This document shows positions 18,605 through 26,847 of a stretch of DNA of 64,000 bases, piece by piece. The notes under the pieces are model-generated. The model was not told the origin of the DNA, did no database searches, and saw nothing but the letters and a program-made list of their open reading frames with translations. Within the stretch, counting starts at the first letter, position 1. Every line of letters starts with the position of its first letter. The stretch is taken from the NCBI GenBank assembly GCA_029263415.1, contig JAJCXN010000048.1, forward strand, positions 139,169 through 203,168. The letters run 5' to 3'. Source of the DNA: Acidobacteriota bacterium. GTDB lineage: Bacteria; Acidobacteriota; Thermoanaerobaculia; Multivoradales; Multivoraceae. A program made the translations under genes and the position numbers.

Positions 18605-19600
18605 CTAAGGTCTAAGGTGGCTTTGCAGGAAGGCAAACATGCGCTCTTGTGCGTTGTATTGGGCCTTCCGATTCCCCTCTTCGGTGCCTCCACGGCGAGA
18701 CACATCCTCTGCTCGAACGGTCGAGATTAAGTGACCAGCGTCTGGGTAGGCAACATGCTCGTAGGCAAACCTGAAGTCGTTCTTCTTGAGGCGCTTCATT
18801 GCCATGTCAGAGAGCATCGTTGATGGCCAAAGATTGTCGTCTTGCCCACTCAGCAGAAGGATTGGACCGGCAATGCGCTCCACCGGGATGGTCGCCTGCT
18901 CCAGCACGGCGGTCTGGTCGACACCCGCACGATAGAGGTCGGCAATGTTCTTAGGTGAAGGTACCGAGCCGTAGGCGACGTACGGAAGTTCTTGTCCACC
19001 TAGGCTCCAAGAGGAGCTTTGGGGCCAGCCGTCGGCCACGCTCTGAAAGACCACCGCAGAAGGAACGAACGCAACCACCGCCCGGATCTCGGGTCGCCGA
19101 GAAGCAAGGACGAGTGCCAACTCACCGCCCTTCGAAACGCCGACAACGCCGATCCGATCTGAAGCAACGAAGGGTTGTAGCCGAAGCCAAGTGAGCGCGT
19201 GGTCGAAGTACTCAAGCGGAATGCGCTCGAGTTCCATCGGCAGCCCTTCCATTCCGAAGTACGCGAGCGCGAGGGCAGCGTACCCGCGCTTGGCCAGAAG
19301 CTCCGCCTGCTGCACCTGCCAGCCAATTCCGCCTCCGGACCCGCCCAGCAGAAGGACTGCGGAATGGGCTTTCCCGTCAGCTGGATAGAACGCCTTCGCG
19401 ACCAGGCCACCGCCAGGCTCGACAACAGAGATTTCAGGCTCCGCCATCGCCAGCGCGACGGCATTCGAACAAGTTGTGGCAACAACGAGCATGAGGACGA
19501 TCTGCGCGCCTGCGGTCAGCAACCGCGATACCGCGCACTCACCTTCGCGGACTTGTCCGCGGCTATCGAGGACCGACTTCGGAAACGGGAACAGTTTCAT
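18605..19600 (-). CDS. Exported alpha/beta hydrolase, BAAT/acyl-CoA thioester hydrolase C-terminal-like
   Basis: The protein has 331 residues when started at ATG 19600, which has AGGGAG about 9 nt upstream; the longer frame to 19657 is less likely. A hydrophobic segment ending TTCSNAVALA serves as signal peptide. The hydrolase core shows LLLGGSGGG (oxyanion region), the nucleophile elbow GVSKGGE, LLLSGQDDNLWPS with the acid residue, and DAGHL with the catalytic histidine. This arrangement matches the BAAT C-terminal/dienelactone-hydrolase-like group; the nucleophile is Ser where mammalian BAAT has Cys. It is divergent from a PaaX-type repressor with a 78-bp shared promoter region, so PaaX control is likely. 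Substrate unknown, possibly an ester or thioester of an aromatic or fatty acid. Confidence 0.82.
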   Translation of the reverse strand: MKLFPFPKSVLDSRGQVREGECAVSRLLTAGAQIVLMLVVATTCSNAVALAMAEPEISVVEPGGGLVAKAFYPADGKAHSAVLLLGGSGGGIGWQVQQAELLAKRGYAALALAYFGMEGLPMELERIPLEYFDHALTWLRLQPFVASDRIGVVGVSKGGELALVLASRRPEIRAVVAFVPSAVVFQSVADGWPQSSSWSLGGQELPYVAYGSVPSPKNIADLYRAGVDQTAVLEQATIPVERIAGPILLLSGQDDNLWPSTMLSDMAMKRLKKNDFRFAYEHVAYPDAGHLISTVRAEDVSRRGGTEEGNRKAQYNAQERMFAFLQSHLRP

Positions 19601-19632
19601 AGAGTTAACTCCCTGCAGCAATGGCTGTGTCT

Positions 19633-19649
19633 CATGCGCGTCTCGCATG
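19633..19649. promoter_or_regulatory. Inverted repeat in divergent promoter, candidate PaaX operator
   Basis: CATGCG (19633-19638) and CGCATG (19644-19649) form perfect 6-bp arms around CGTCT, midway between the divergent esterase and PaaX genes. A second perfect palindrome, GAGTTAACTC (19602-19611), covers the esterase ribosome-binding region. TATAAC at 19664-19669 is a plausible -10 for paaX, only 10 nt from its ATG. Confidence 0.45.
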
Positions 19650-19678
19650 CCCTTCAAGCATCGTATAACACTATCTCG

Positions 19679-20512
19679 ATGACCATCAATATACTGTCAT
19701 CCGTCAAAGATGCCACCACCTCCGACTTTGTGTATTCAGCACTCAGTTTCTACGGCCGTCACCGTGGAGGTTCGCTCTGCGGTTCATGGTTTGTTAGCGC
19801 CCTCGATCCGTTGGGGGTGAAACCAGGGGCAATTCGCCAGACGCTGTATCGAATGGAGCACTCGGGAGCGCTGGAGACGACGCGCGTCGGCCGAAACAAG
19901 TTCTACGCACCGTCTCCCACTACTCTGGCGATCATGGATGCAGGGCTTGAACGAATCTGGCAAGAGCCAGAGGAGTGGGACGGCCGCTGGACCCTGGTCC
20001 AGTTCAGTTTCGCAGCCGAAGACCGGACTGAGCGCGATCTTGCGCGAGAGGTGTTGCAAGCTGAAGGCTTCGGCGCTCTTGGCCCTGGCCTCTACCTACA
20101 CCCGCACGATCGGAGCCAGCGGATTCTCCAGGCGCTTCGCGCGATGAAGCTCGACCAGAATGTGACGAGCTTTCGCGCTCGACTTACCAACGGAGAGGAT
20201 TCCTCTCTCGCAGACCGAATCTGGGATACCAACGCCACCGCACACGCCTATAGGTGTTTTCTCGAGCGCTTTCAAGAATTCGCGGGTAAGGGTGTAACGG
20301 CGTGCACAGACGCTGAGGCCTTTGCGCTTCGCTTTGCGGTGGTCTTCAGTTTCCTACGCATTTCCTGGGAGGACCCCGAGCTGCCAGCAGCCTTGTCTGG
20401 CGAGGAACCCGTCGGTTCCCGCGCTCGGGCGCTCACAAAGAAGCTCTACGAAACCCTGACTGTCCCTGCCCTTCGTTATTGCGACCAGATCACGGCCTCT
20501 GTAGGCGGCTAG
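19679..20512 (+). CDS. PaaX-family transcriptional regulator
   Basis: The protein has 277 residues from ATG 19679. A much longer frame open from 19199 is only antisense to the esterase and is not used. The N-terminal winged helix is visible (FVYSALSFYGRHRGGSLCGSW...VKPGAIRQTLYRMEHSGALE), followed by the PaaX central WDGRWTLVQFSF core and the C-terminal domain with FRISWEDPELP-like sequence. PaaX represses phenylacetate genes and is released by phenylacetyl-CoA; this homologue has no phenylacetate catabolic genes nearby, so its ligand is probably a different acyl-CoA or ester product. The adjacent divergent thioesterase-like hydrolase is the likely target, together with autoregulation. Confidence 0.85.
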   Translation: MTINILSSVKDATTSDFVYSALSFYGRHRGGSLCGSWFVSALDPLGVKPGAIRQTLYRMEHSGALETTRVGRNKFYAPSPTTLAIMDAGLERIWQEPEEWDGRWTLVQFSFAAEDRTERDLAREVLQAEGFGALGPGLYLHPHDRSQRILQALRAMKLDQNVTSFRARLTNGEDSSLADRIWDTNATAHAYRCFLERFQEFAGKGVTACTDAEAFALRFAVVFSFLRISWEDPELPAALSGEEPVGSRARALTKKLYETLTVPALRYCDQITASVGG

Positions 20513-20721
20513 GTTGGCCGACAGAAGAGGGAAAGTCTTTTCTGCGAAACCTAAGCTCGATTCAGAGTTCTCTCAGCGGATCGTCGCCCTCTCGGCGGTC
20601 GACGTTCTCTCAGCAGGTCGTCGACGACGAAGTCTCCGCCACCGGAGTCGCTGCGGGCGTCTCCCCACGTTGCCTCCTCCAACTCCCGTCGATTGTCGAT
20701 CGGCCAGGATCCAGAAACTGG

Positions 20722-21213
20722 CTACGGGGATTCGCCGACCGGCGGAAAGGGACCGAAGAAGCCGACGATCAGCTTCAGGCGACCCTCTTCGTCGAGTTCA
20801 CCATAGTCCATGCCCGGAGAGAGCACAGTCTTGCCGTCAGGGCCCACCATCTTCCAAGCGAACCTCAAGTACTTGCCGTGATGCACGTCGACGCTACTGT
20901 CGATCTGGATCGATGGACCGTTACCGGCACTGCGTCCAGTCAAGAAGCCACCAATGTGCTGCACCAGAGCCTCACGTCCGTCGACGTACGCGGTTGGGTC
21001 GGTGTAAACGCCGTCCTCGGCCCAAGCCACTTCCAGAATGGCGCGTCGCTTGGCCTCGTCAGGCTCACTCCAAGCTGAGCCGTAGAGATCAACCGCCTCC
21101 TGGGCGTTCGCCGGTTGAGCGGTGAGCTCGGCGGGAGCGAACGTCAAAGCAGCGACGGAGCAGAGCAAGCCAGGATTGATGCGAAGTCGACCGATGGAAA
21201 CGGACTGGAACAC
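20722..21213 (-). CDS. Secreted NTF2/SnoaL-like protein
   Basis: The chosen start is GTG 21213 (163 residues) because AAGGAG lies 6 nt before it; the frame opens earlier at TTG 21237. A signal peptide ends near ELTAQPANA. The rest is a SnoaL/NTF2-like fold: AVDLYGSAWSEPDEAKRRAILE, AEDGVYTDPT, a glycine-rich turn, and alternating strands ending FGPFPPVG. Such small cone-fold proteins bind or isomerise small ligands, or have no enzymatic role. The gene is convergent with paaX and divergent from the reductive-dehalogenase-like gene. No catalytic residues can be assigned with confidence. Confidence 0.7.
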   Translation of the reverse strand: MFQSVSIGRLRINPGLLCSVAALTFAPAELTAQPANAQEAVDLYGSAWSEPDEAKRRAILEVAWAEDGVYTDPTAYVDGREALVQHIGGFLTGRSAGNGPSIQIDSSVDVHHGKYLRFAWKMVGPDGKTVLSPGMDYGELDEEGRLKLIVGFFGPFPPVGESP

Positions 21214-21455
21214 GTGGTTCTCCTTCAGGTTGTGCAATCGGAGCTCGCGGATCGAGAGCGCAGGTCGCAGTCTACTGGCTCAGAACAGCGGAGCCCTTCT
21301 CGACACAGCCAGAGCCAGAGCTGAAGCCAGAGCCACAACTACGGGGACTGAGGCTTTGAGCCGCAGTGCCCAGTAGAATCCAAGCCGACTCGGTCTACAG
21401 CGTCTCGGTCAACAAAGTCAGTGCCAACAGCGTCAGTCAACAGTAGGACACCCAT

Positions 21456-22646
21456 ATGTCGGTGAGTTCAAAGTGTCAGACCTGTCCTGGGCCGTGCGCG
21501 ACCGATGAAGAGGCGGGCTTTAGTGTCGCGCCCGACTACACTCGCTTCAGCCAGAAGCGAGACATCTTCTGTCGCTCGCAGTGGGATCCAGCTGTTCACA
21601 GCGCGGCCAGTGATCGGTTCTATGAGTCGTACCGTCGCCCGCTACCTCAATGGCGCAATGTGGACGGCTACTCGCAGCGAGACTTTGCGGTGCGCAATGC
21701 GGGTTGGCACGTCGCGGACATCTTTGCCGAACGGCTAGAGCCCGAACGGCGGGAAGGGTTTCTGGACTTCCTAAGCGCGCACCGAGAGGGTTCCCAGACC
21801 AAGTTTGAAGGGAGCGACGCCTCCGCTACAGCGCGCGAGATCAAAAAGGTCGCGAGGCTGTTTGGCGCGGACCTGGTCGGCATCGCACGGTACGACGAAC
21901 GCTGGGTGTACTCGCACAAGTATTCCGCCGTCGATTCGGACGAGACACCAATGGACCTAGAAGAGGACTACTCGTCGGTGATCGTGGTGTGCCACGAAAT
22001 GGACCATGACTTACTAACAACGGTACCTTCGGCGCTCAGCGGAGCGGCTACAGGAGTCGGTTACTCCAAGGACGTGGTGACGCTGCTGGCCCTCGCTCAG
22101 TACATCCGGAACTTGGGCTACCGCGCGACCGCGAGCATGAACGACACCGCTTCCAGCATTCCCTACGCGATCAAGGCGGGGCTGGGCGAGTACGGTCGAC
22201 ATGGCCTGCTAATCGCTCCCGGCCTGGGACCGCGGTTGCGGATTGGCAAGATCTTCACTGATCTTCCCTTGGCACACGATCGGCCAATCCGTTTCGGAGT
22301 CAAGGACTTCTGTGCAGTATGCCGCCGCTGCAGCGACGCTTGTCCGCCGGGAGCAATCGCTAAGGGCTCGCCGAGCGACTCAGTCCACAACATCTCAAAC
22401 GCTGAGGGACTAGTGAAATGGACCACCGATGCCGAGAAGTGCTTCGACTTTTGGGCAAAGCAAGTCACCGACTGCTCGATCTGCATTCGCGTCTGCCCTT
22501 ACAACCGCGACTATCCTAGGTGGCTCAACAGGATCCGGTTCAGACTGATGGGGAGCGTGCTCCGCCACGTCATGCTGTGGCTGGATAACGCGTTCGGCGG
22601 TGGCAAGAGGAGGCCGCCTAGGCGCTGGTGGCCGAACGCTACTTGA
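21456..22646 (+). CDS. Reductive-dehalogenase-like corrinoid/iron-sulfur protein, no Tat signal
   Basis: A 396-residue cytoplasmic-looking protein. Features of RdhA are present in order: an N-terminal YTRFSQKRDIFCRSQWDP block, a corrinoid-site core with GVGYSKDVV and NDTASSIPYAIKAGLGEYGR, LGPRLRIGKIFTDLPL, and two 4Fe-4S motifs. Cluster one is C286, C289, C292, C296; cluster two is C329, C340, C343, C347. An extra N-terminal Cys group (CQTCPGPC, about residues 7-14) is unusual. There is no twin-arginine signal and no RdhB anchor gene, so it is not a classic organohalide-respiring enzyme; a catabolic or housekeeping role is more likely. QueG shares the ferredoxin part but not the WDP block. 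The ATG start has AGGA 8 nt upstream. Confidence 0.85.
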   Translation: MSVSSKCQTCPGPCATDEEAGFSVAPDYTRFSQKRDIFCRSQWDPAVHSAASDRFYESYRRPLPQWRNVDGYSQRDFAVRNAGWHVADIFAERLEPERREGFLDFLSAHREGSQTKFEGSDASATAREIKKVARLFGADLVGIARYDERWVYSHKYSAVDSDETPMDLEEDYSSVIVVCHEMDHDLLTTVPSALSGAATGVGYSKDVVTLLALAQYIRNLGYRATASMNDTASSIPYAIKAGLGEYGRHGLLIAPGLGPRLRIGKIFTDLPLAHDRPIRFGVKDFCAVCRRCSDACPPGAIAKGSPSDSVHNISNAEGLVKWTTDAEKCFDFWAKQVTDCSICIRVCPYNRDYPRWLNRIRFRLMGSVLRHVMLWLDNAFGGGKRRPPRRWWPNAT

Positions 22647-22744
22647 GCTTGTGGGACTCAAAGGGCGCACAATGCCCAGGCAATTCCTTGCCGCTCGTTT
22701 ATCATCTGCGGAAGGGACCCCCACTGATGAGACCAGGAGACTCG

Positions 22745-23365
22745 ATGGATGATCGCGAACAGATCGGCAATCCCCGCCCGGCCGAGGACAACCAAGAGGC
22801 TGAGCCGGGCCCCGTCGTCCCGTCGCCGATCGAACCGTCACGGGTCGTCCCGCCACTGGTCGCCCCGGCCCTCGTCGACGGTGAGGAGCACCACGTCGAT
22901 CCGCGTACGGTGCGAGTCGGTCGCATCATCGGCTTCTTGGTAGTACTCCCCATATCCATGGTCCCGCTGATCCTCTTTACTATCGGCTGGGGTGTCGGAG
23001 GCATTCCGGGTTCGGTCTATCTTGGCATCCTTACGGCTTGGCTGTTGATCATCAGTTCGTTGTTGCTGTTGACCTACCGCTGGCCCGCGGCACGCTACAG
23101 GCACCTGCGTTACCTGGTCGAGGAAGACGGCCTACGCATCCGGCGCGGCGTCTTCTGGCGGAAAGTGATCTGGATTCCGATCACCCGAGTCCAGCACACT
23201 GATGTCTCGCAGGGACCGATTCAGCGAAAGTACAGCCTGGGAACGCTCACAGTTCACACCGCCGGCACCGCGGGGGCGTCTATCTCTGTGGAGGGACTTG
23301 AGCACGGGATTGCCTCACGCTTAAGCGATCACCTCCGACCCGCCCACGCCGCCGATGCAAACTGA
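22745..23365 (+). CDS. Bacterial PH-domain (bPH2) membrane protein, YdbS-like
   Basis: The start is set at ATG 22745 because AGGAG lies 5 nt upstream; this gives 206 residues. The N-terminus is Pro-rich and acidic, two transmembrane helices follow (IIGFLVVLPISMVPLILF and LLIISSLLLLTY), then one bPH2 domain whose core is RYLVEEDGLRIRRGVFWR...IPITRVQHTDVSQGPIQRKYSLGTLTVHTAGT. The stop overlaps the start of the next bPH2 gene by 11 bp, so translation is coupled. YdbS and YdbT homologues always travel together and act at the membrane; in Bacillus they affect resistance to antimicrobial peptides. Exact role here unknown. Confidence 0.85.
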   Translation: MDDREQIGNPRPAEDNQEAEPGPVVPSPIEPSRVVPPLVAPALVDGEEHHVDPRTVRVGRIIGFLVVLPISMVPLILFTIGWGVGGIPGSVYLGILTAWLLIISSLLLLTYRWPAARYRHLRYLVEEDGLRIRRGVFWRKVIWIPITRVQHTDVSQGPIQRKYSLGTLTVHTAGTAGASISVEGLEHGIASRLSDHLRPAHAADAN

Positions 23366-24482
23366 AGTCCGTCGGCTTCACCGCTGGTCTTGGCCGTTTA
23401 TTGCAGCGGGAACGATCCGGGCGCTGGCCGTTCCGGTGGTCGGCGCCGTTTTTGCCTCCCGCGGCGTCTTGTTGTCACGACTGGACCTGTTGTCCGTACT
23501 CGTCATCGTGTCAGCTTTGGTCTACGCGTTCATCAGACAGCGGGCTTACAACTATCGCTTCACGGATAACGAGCTGGTGGTACGCGACGGCCTGTTGACG
23601 AAGAACGTACGGCACATTGCCTACAAGCGCATCCACAACGTTGCGCTTGTGCGCAACCCGATCCACCGCATGCTGGGAGTCACCACCGCGCGGATCGAAA
23701 CCGCGGCGGGCGGAAAGCCCGAGGCATTATTGCGAGTGGTGTCGCTAGAGGCCGCCGAGGATTTGAGGCGCTACACGCTGGGCGAGAAGAGCAAGGCTGA
23801 CTCGCCAGACTCCCCACATACGGCCGGACCAGACACGGCAGTGGGACATGCGACAAGGGAGGCCGCCCCTCTCTTGCAGGTTCCGGATGGCGAGCTCTTG
23901 CGACTCGGCCTGATCAGCAACCGGGGCCTTCTGGTGGTCGCGGCGGCAATGGGTGTCGCATCCCAGGTGCAGTGGTGGGAACAGGACTGGTTCAAGGATC
24001 AGGACTGGTTGCGAATCTACGAGAGTGTCCGCGCAAACGCACCCGATTGGGCCAGCTGGTTGTTCGATTCGGGGCCTCTGATCGGTGGGTTGTTCGTTGG
24101 GCTGTCCGCGCTCCTGCTAGTGCTCGTCGTGCTCCGCGTGTTCTCGATGGCCTGGTATCTGGTGCGGTATCGGGGCTTCACCCTGCACCAGAAAGGCCAG
24201 GACCTGCGCGCGCAGTACGGGCTGTGGCCAGAGGTCTCGTCGCTGATACCGGTTCATCGGATTCAGCTTGTGACGGTCAGTGCCTCGCTGCTACATCGGT
24301 GGTTCGGTCGAGCTTCGATCGATCTTGAAACGGCCGGGGCCACTGATACCAACTCCGGGTTGGACGGCGCGACCGGCATCGCCAACACGAGGCAATGGCT
24401 GGCACCAATTCTAGAGGTCGATCGGGCGCATGCTTTGGTACGCGAGGTAATGCCCGAGGTCGACATCGACGGGGTGGAGTAG
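23355..24482 (+). CDS. YdbT-like membrane protein, first two bPH2 domains, ended by in-frame TAG
   Basis: A 375-residue product with two pairs of transmembrane helices and two bPH2 domains: YRFTDNELVVRDGLLTKN...IPYKRIHNV-like near residues 68-150, and FTLHQKGQDLRAQYGL..SSLIPVHRIQLVTVSASLLHR near 275-325. YdbT proteins normally have three bPH2 domains and about 490 residues. Here the frame stops at TAG 24480-24482, and the third domain continues in the same frame directly after it. The context VE-stop-KPIEARAVRR fits the usual W-x-P-x-x-x-R-A-V-R-R linker, so TAG may derive from TGG (Trp) by one change. It overlaps the YdbS gene by 11 bp. Confidence 0.85.
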   Translation: MQTEVRRLHRWSWPFIAAGTIRALAVPVVGAVFASRGVLLSRLDLLSVLVIVSALVYAFIRQRAYNYRFTDNELVVRDGLLTKNVRHIAYKRIHNVALVRNPIHRMLGVTTARIETAAGGKPEALLRVVSLEAAEDLRRYTLGEKSKADSPDSPHTAGPDTAVGHATREAAPLLQVPDGELLRLGLISNRGLLVVAAAMGVASQVQWWEQDWFKDQDWLRIYESVRANAPDWASWLFDSGPLIGGLFVGLSALLLVLVVLRVFSMAWYLVRYRGFTLHQKGQDLRAQYGLWPEVSSLIPVHRIQLVTVSASLLHRWFGRASIDLETAGATDTNSGLDGATGIANTRQWLAPILEVDRAHALVREVMPEVDIDGVE

Positions 24483-24944
24483 AAGCCGATCGAGGCGCGG
24501 GCGGTGCGACGGATCGTTAGTCGGTTCGCGATTGCGGTAACGCCGTTCACGGTCGCAATCGCGGCATTGTTTACGCTCGCTCCGATTCCATTGAGTGGAT
24601 GGCATGCGCTGTGGCTACCCTCGGTAGTGCTGAGCACGGCATGGCTGATCACTCGTCAATGGGTTCGGCGCACCGGCTATGCGCTCACCGAGAGCGCCAT
24701 CCTATTCCGCAGCGGCTGGATCGGCCGTCAGATCAGCGCCGTGCGCTTCGTCAATGCGCAAACCGTCTCCATGAGGCAATCACCGTTCGATCGTCGCAAG
24801 CGCATGGCCTCCGTTGCGGTGGATACCGCCGGGGCCGGAGGGTTGGGGCATCGGGTTCACATTCCGTTTTTGGATGTTGAGGTAGCCGAGGGGATTCTGC
24901 GACGGTTGTACGACGAGACCCGGGGCACCGAATTTCGCTGGTAG
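24483..24944 (+). pseudogene. Third bPH2 domain of the YdbT-like gene, after in-frame stop
   Basis: This is the same reading frame as the preceding gene, separated only by TAG. It encodes KPIEARAVRRIVSRF, two transmembrane helices and a complete bPH2 domain (GYALTESAILFRSGWIGRQ...VRFVNAQTVSMRQSPFDRRKRMASVAVDTAGAG), ending EFRW. No other frame damage is seen in the 153 codons, so the interruption is either very recent, a sequencing error, or tolerated by readthrough or reinitiation (an alternative start at 24504 has no strong ribosome site). Confidence 0.75.
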
Positions 24945-25493
24945 TGACGTAACTCCCTGTTCTTGTGTCTGGCCCCCGCTGATCAGGGCGCTGGAGGCCT
25001 CAAGTTGGCGGCGCTCGGCGCCGGGAGTCGCAATCATCTCGATCTGAACGTAGACATGATCGCCAAGCAGAACCGTGTTTCCGCATCGCTCCTGACTATC
25101 GAACGGGCCGATCAGAGCGGCCTGGTCCAAACGACCAATCGTTGGCCCCGGGGGGCGCACCACGCCATCATCGGTGCCGTTCGTCGCAGCACAACAGATG
25201 GCCTAAGGACGAACCTCACCGGGTGCTCAAACAGGGGCCACCCTCTTGTTACCTTTTGAGACGGAGGGTGCAGACCAGCTTCGAAGAGAGCTCCGGACAC
25301 CCCGGGTTCCCGGTCATGCAGTTCTGGCTGCAACTTTGTGGGCGATCGTCCAGCCCTCTGTGTTGCCTGACGCTTGCACCACTCTGGTACTGACAAAGTC
25401 GACAGCCGAGCCTCGGCCCCGGCTCAAGGTAAGTACCGTTGATCACCGCCATGGGTGTAGGGTGAGAGCACTCACTCCCCTGGAGAACCGGCT
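24945..25493. other. 549-bp intergenic region, no gene recognised
   Basis: This lies between the YdbT segment and the diguanylate cyclase, both plus strand. Several short open frames exist on both strands but none shows a family motif or a good ribosome site. Confidence 0.4.
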
Positions 25494-26651
25494 ATGACGA
25501 CGATCGAAACCGGTGCCGCCCACGCTGAGTTGGGAGCGGCCCCCGGAACTAAGGACCCACGCTCGGTCAAGCGGCAAGGGGTCCTTCTCGCCGCTGCTGG
25601 CTTCATGATTCCGTTCATTACGGCGCTTCCTTTCGTCGGAGGAGGCGTTACTCCAGTCACCTGGGGAGAATGGCTATTTGCCCTCTCGACAGTGCTCTTG
25701 ATGTGGAGCCTCATGTGGTGCATCCTTTTGCTGGGCTGGGACACCCGGCTGCACTTCGATCCTCATTTCTTGCTCGTGCCGGCGGCCGCTTGCGCGGTCC
25801 TCTTGTGCGTGTTCGTCTACCTGTTTCCCGAAGTAAGGCTGGGGGTCCTGCAGGGTTGGTACGTCGTGCTCTTGTTCGGCGCCGGCTCGTCTTCGTTCAG
25901 AGAGGTCCTAGCACTCAATGCATTGATGGCGGGCGGCTATGTCGGCACCATGGGCATCCTCGCGGCTCAAGGTGAGCCGGTCTCGTGGCCCTTCGAATTC
26001 GGCATCGTCATTCCCCCGTTCCTTCTCTTCACCTTCTTCTGCGCCACCGTGCTCGAGCGCCTCCGTCGCGAGAAGTCGGAGATGAAGGCACTCCGGAACC
26101 AGCTTTCTCATCTCGCCCGCACCGACCAACTCACGGACTTACCGAATCGTCGACACTTCGACGAGTACTTGCAACACCATTCCGCCCTATGTTCGCGGTC
26201 GGGCGCAACCTATGCCGTGGGACTGATCGATATCGACCACTTCAAAGTGATCAACGACAGTTCAGGCCATGGGGTCGGCGACCGTGTGCTGGTCGAAGTG
26301 GCAAACATCATCCGCAGCCAACTCCGGCAAAGCGATCTCGGCGCCCGCCTGGGTGGCGACGAATTTGCGGTCCTGATGGTCGAGACGAACCTGGCGGATG
26401 CAGGCGTAGTCCTCACCCGGATCCTTCGTTCTATTGCCAGTCATGACTTCTCAGCCAGTGGTTTTCGCAATCGTCAAGTGACGGTCAGCATCGGTGTGGC
26501 GGATTATGAAAGCGAAAAGACTCCCAGCGACGTCCTGCGACGCGCCGACGCTGAGCTCTACGCTGCCAAGCGCGAAGGACGGAACCGCTTGGCGGTAGGC
26601 GCCTCTAGAGGCCTTCCACGGGCCCAGGCCAGCGAGGAGCTACCCCCTTAG
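25494..26651 (+). CDS. Membrane diguanylate cyclase (GGDEF)
   Basis: A 385-residue protein whose first 180 residues contain about six transmembrane helices of an uncharacterised sensor. The GGDEF domain begins with RTDQLTDLPNRRHFD; metal-binding DIDHFK and the intact active-site GGDEF at residues 287-291 are present. An RxxD inhibitory site (RQSD) ends 5 residues before GGDEF, so product inhibition by c-di-GMP is expected. It should make c-di-GMP from two GTP. No EAL domain is fused and no effector gene is next to it. Start supported by GGAG upstream. Confidence 0.93.
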   Translation: MTTIETGAAHAELGAAPGTKDPRSVKRQGVLLAAAGFMIPFITALPFVGGGVTPVTWGEWLFALSTVLLMWSLMWCILLLGWDTRLHFDPHFLLVPAAACAVLLCVFVYLFPEVRLGVLQGWYVVLLFGAGSSSFREVLALNALMAGGYVGTMGILAAQGEPVSWPFEFGIVIPPFLLFTFFCATVLERLRREKSEMKALRNQLSHLARTDQLTDLPNRRHFDEYLQHHSALCSRSGATYAVGLIDIDHFKVINDSSGHGVGDRVLVEVANIIRSQLRQSDLGARLGGDEFAVLMVETNLADAGVVLTRILRSIASHDFSASGFRNRQVTVSIGVADYESEKTPSDVLRRADAELYAAKREGRNRLAVGASRGLPRAQASEELPP

Positions 26652-26681
26652 ATGAGATCGCGGCTCAGAGGAGGAAAATCT

Positions 26682-26738
26682 AAGGTCGTGAGCGCGGTAG
26701 ACATGGCCCATGCCGCCTTGTCCCAGCGTGCCGACGAA
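26682..26738 (-). pseudogene. Remnant of Ser/Thr kinase glycine-rich loop
   Basis: On the minus strand these bases read FVGTLGQGGMGHVYRAHDL, an almost perfect subdomain I of a bacterial Hanks-type kinase. Nothing upstream or downstream in any frame continues the kinase (no VALK lysine, no HRD), so it appears to be a leftover of a deleted gene in the 196-bp gap between the cyclase and the permease. Confidence 0.6.
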
Positions 26739-26847
26739 CGTGGCGATTAAAACAGTGCTTCAGAACGCCGCACCCGAACACGCCGAACGCCCTATCCGCG
26801 AGGTCCAGATCTGCCGCAAGAGGACGGTTCCACCGCAAAGCTCTCGA

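Noticed and set aside
19199-19678. N-terminal extension of the PaaX frame
   Set aside because: This part is antisense to the esterase and does not resemble PaaX; the winged helix begins right after ATG 19679.
21456-22646. Epoxyqueuosine reductase (QueG)
   Set aside because: The ferredoxin part is similar, but the N-terminal QWDP block and the NDTASSIPYAIKAGLGEYGR core fit RdhA better, and QueG HEAT-like C-terminal repeats are absent.
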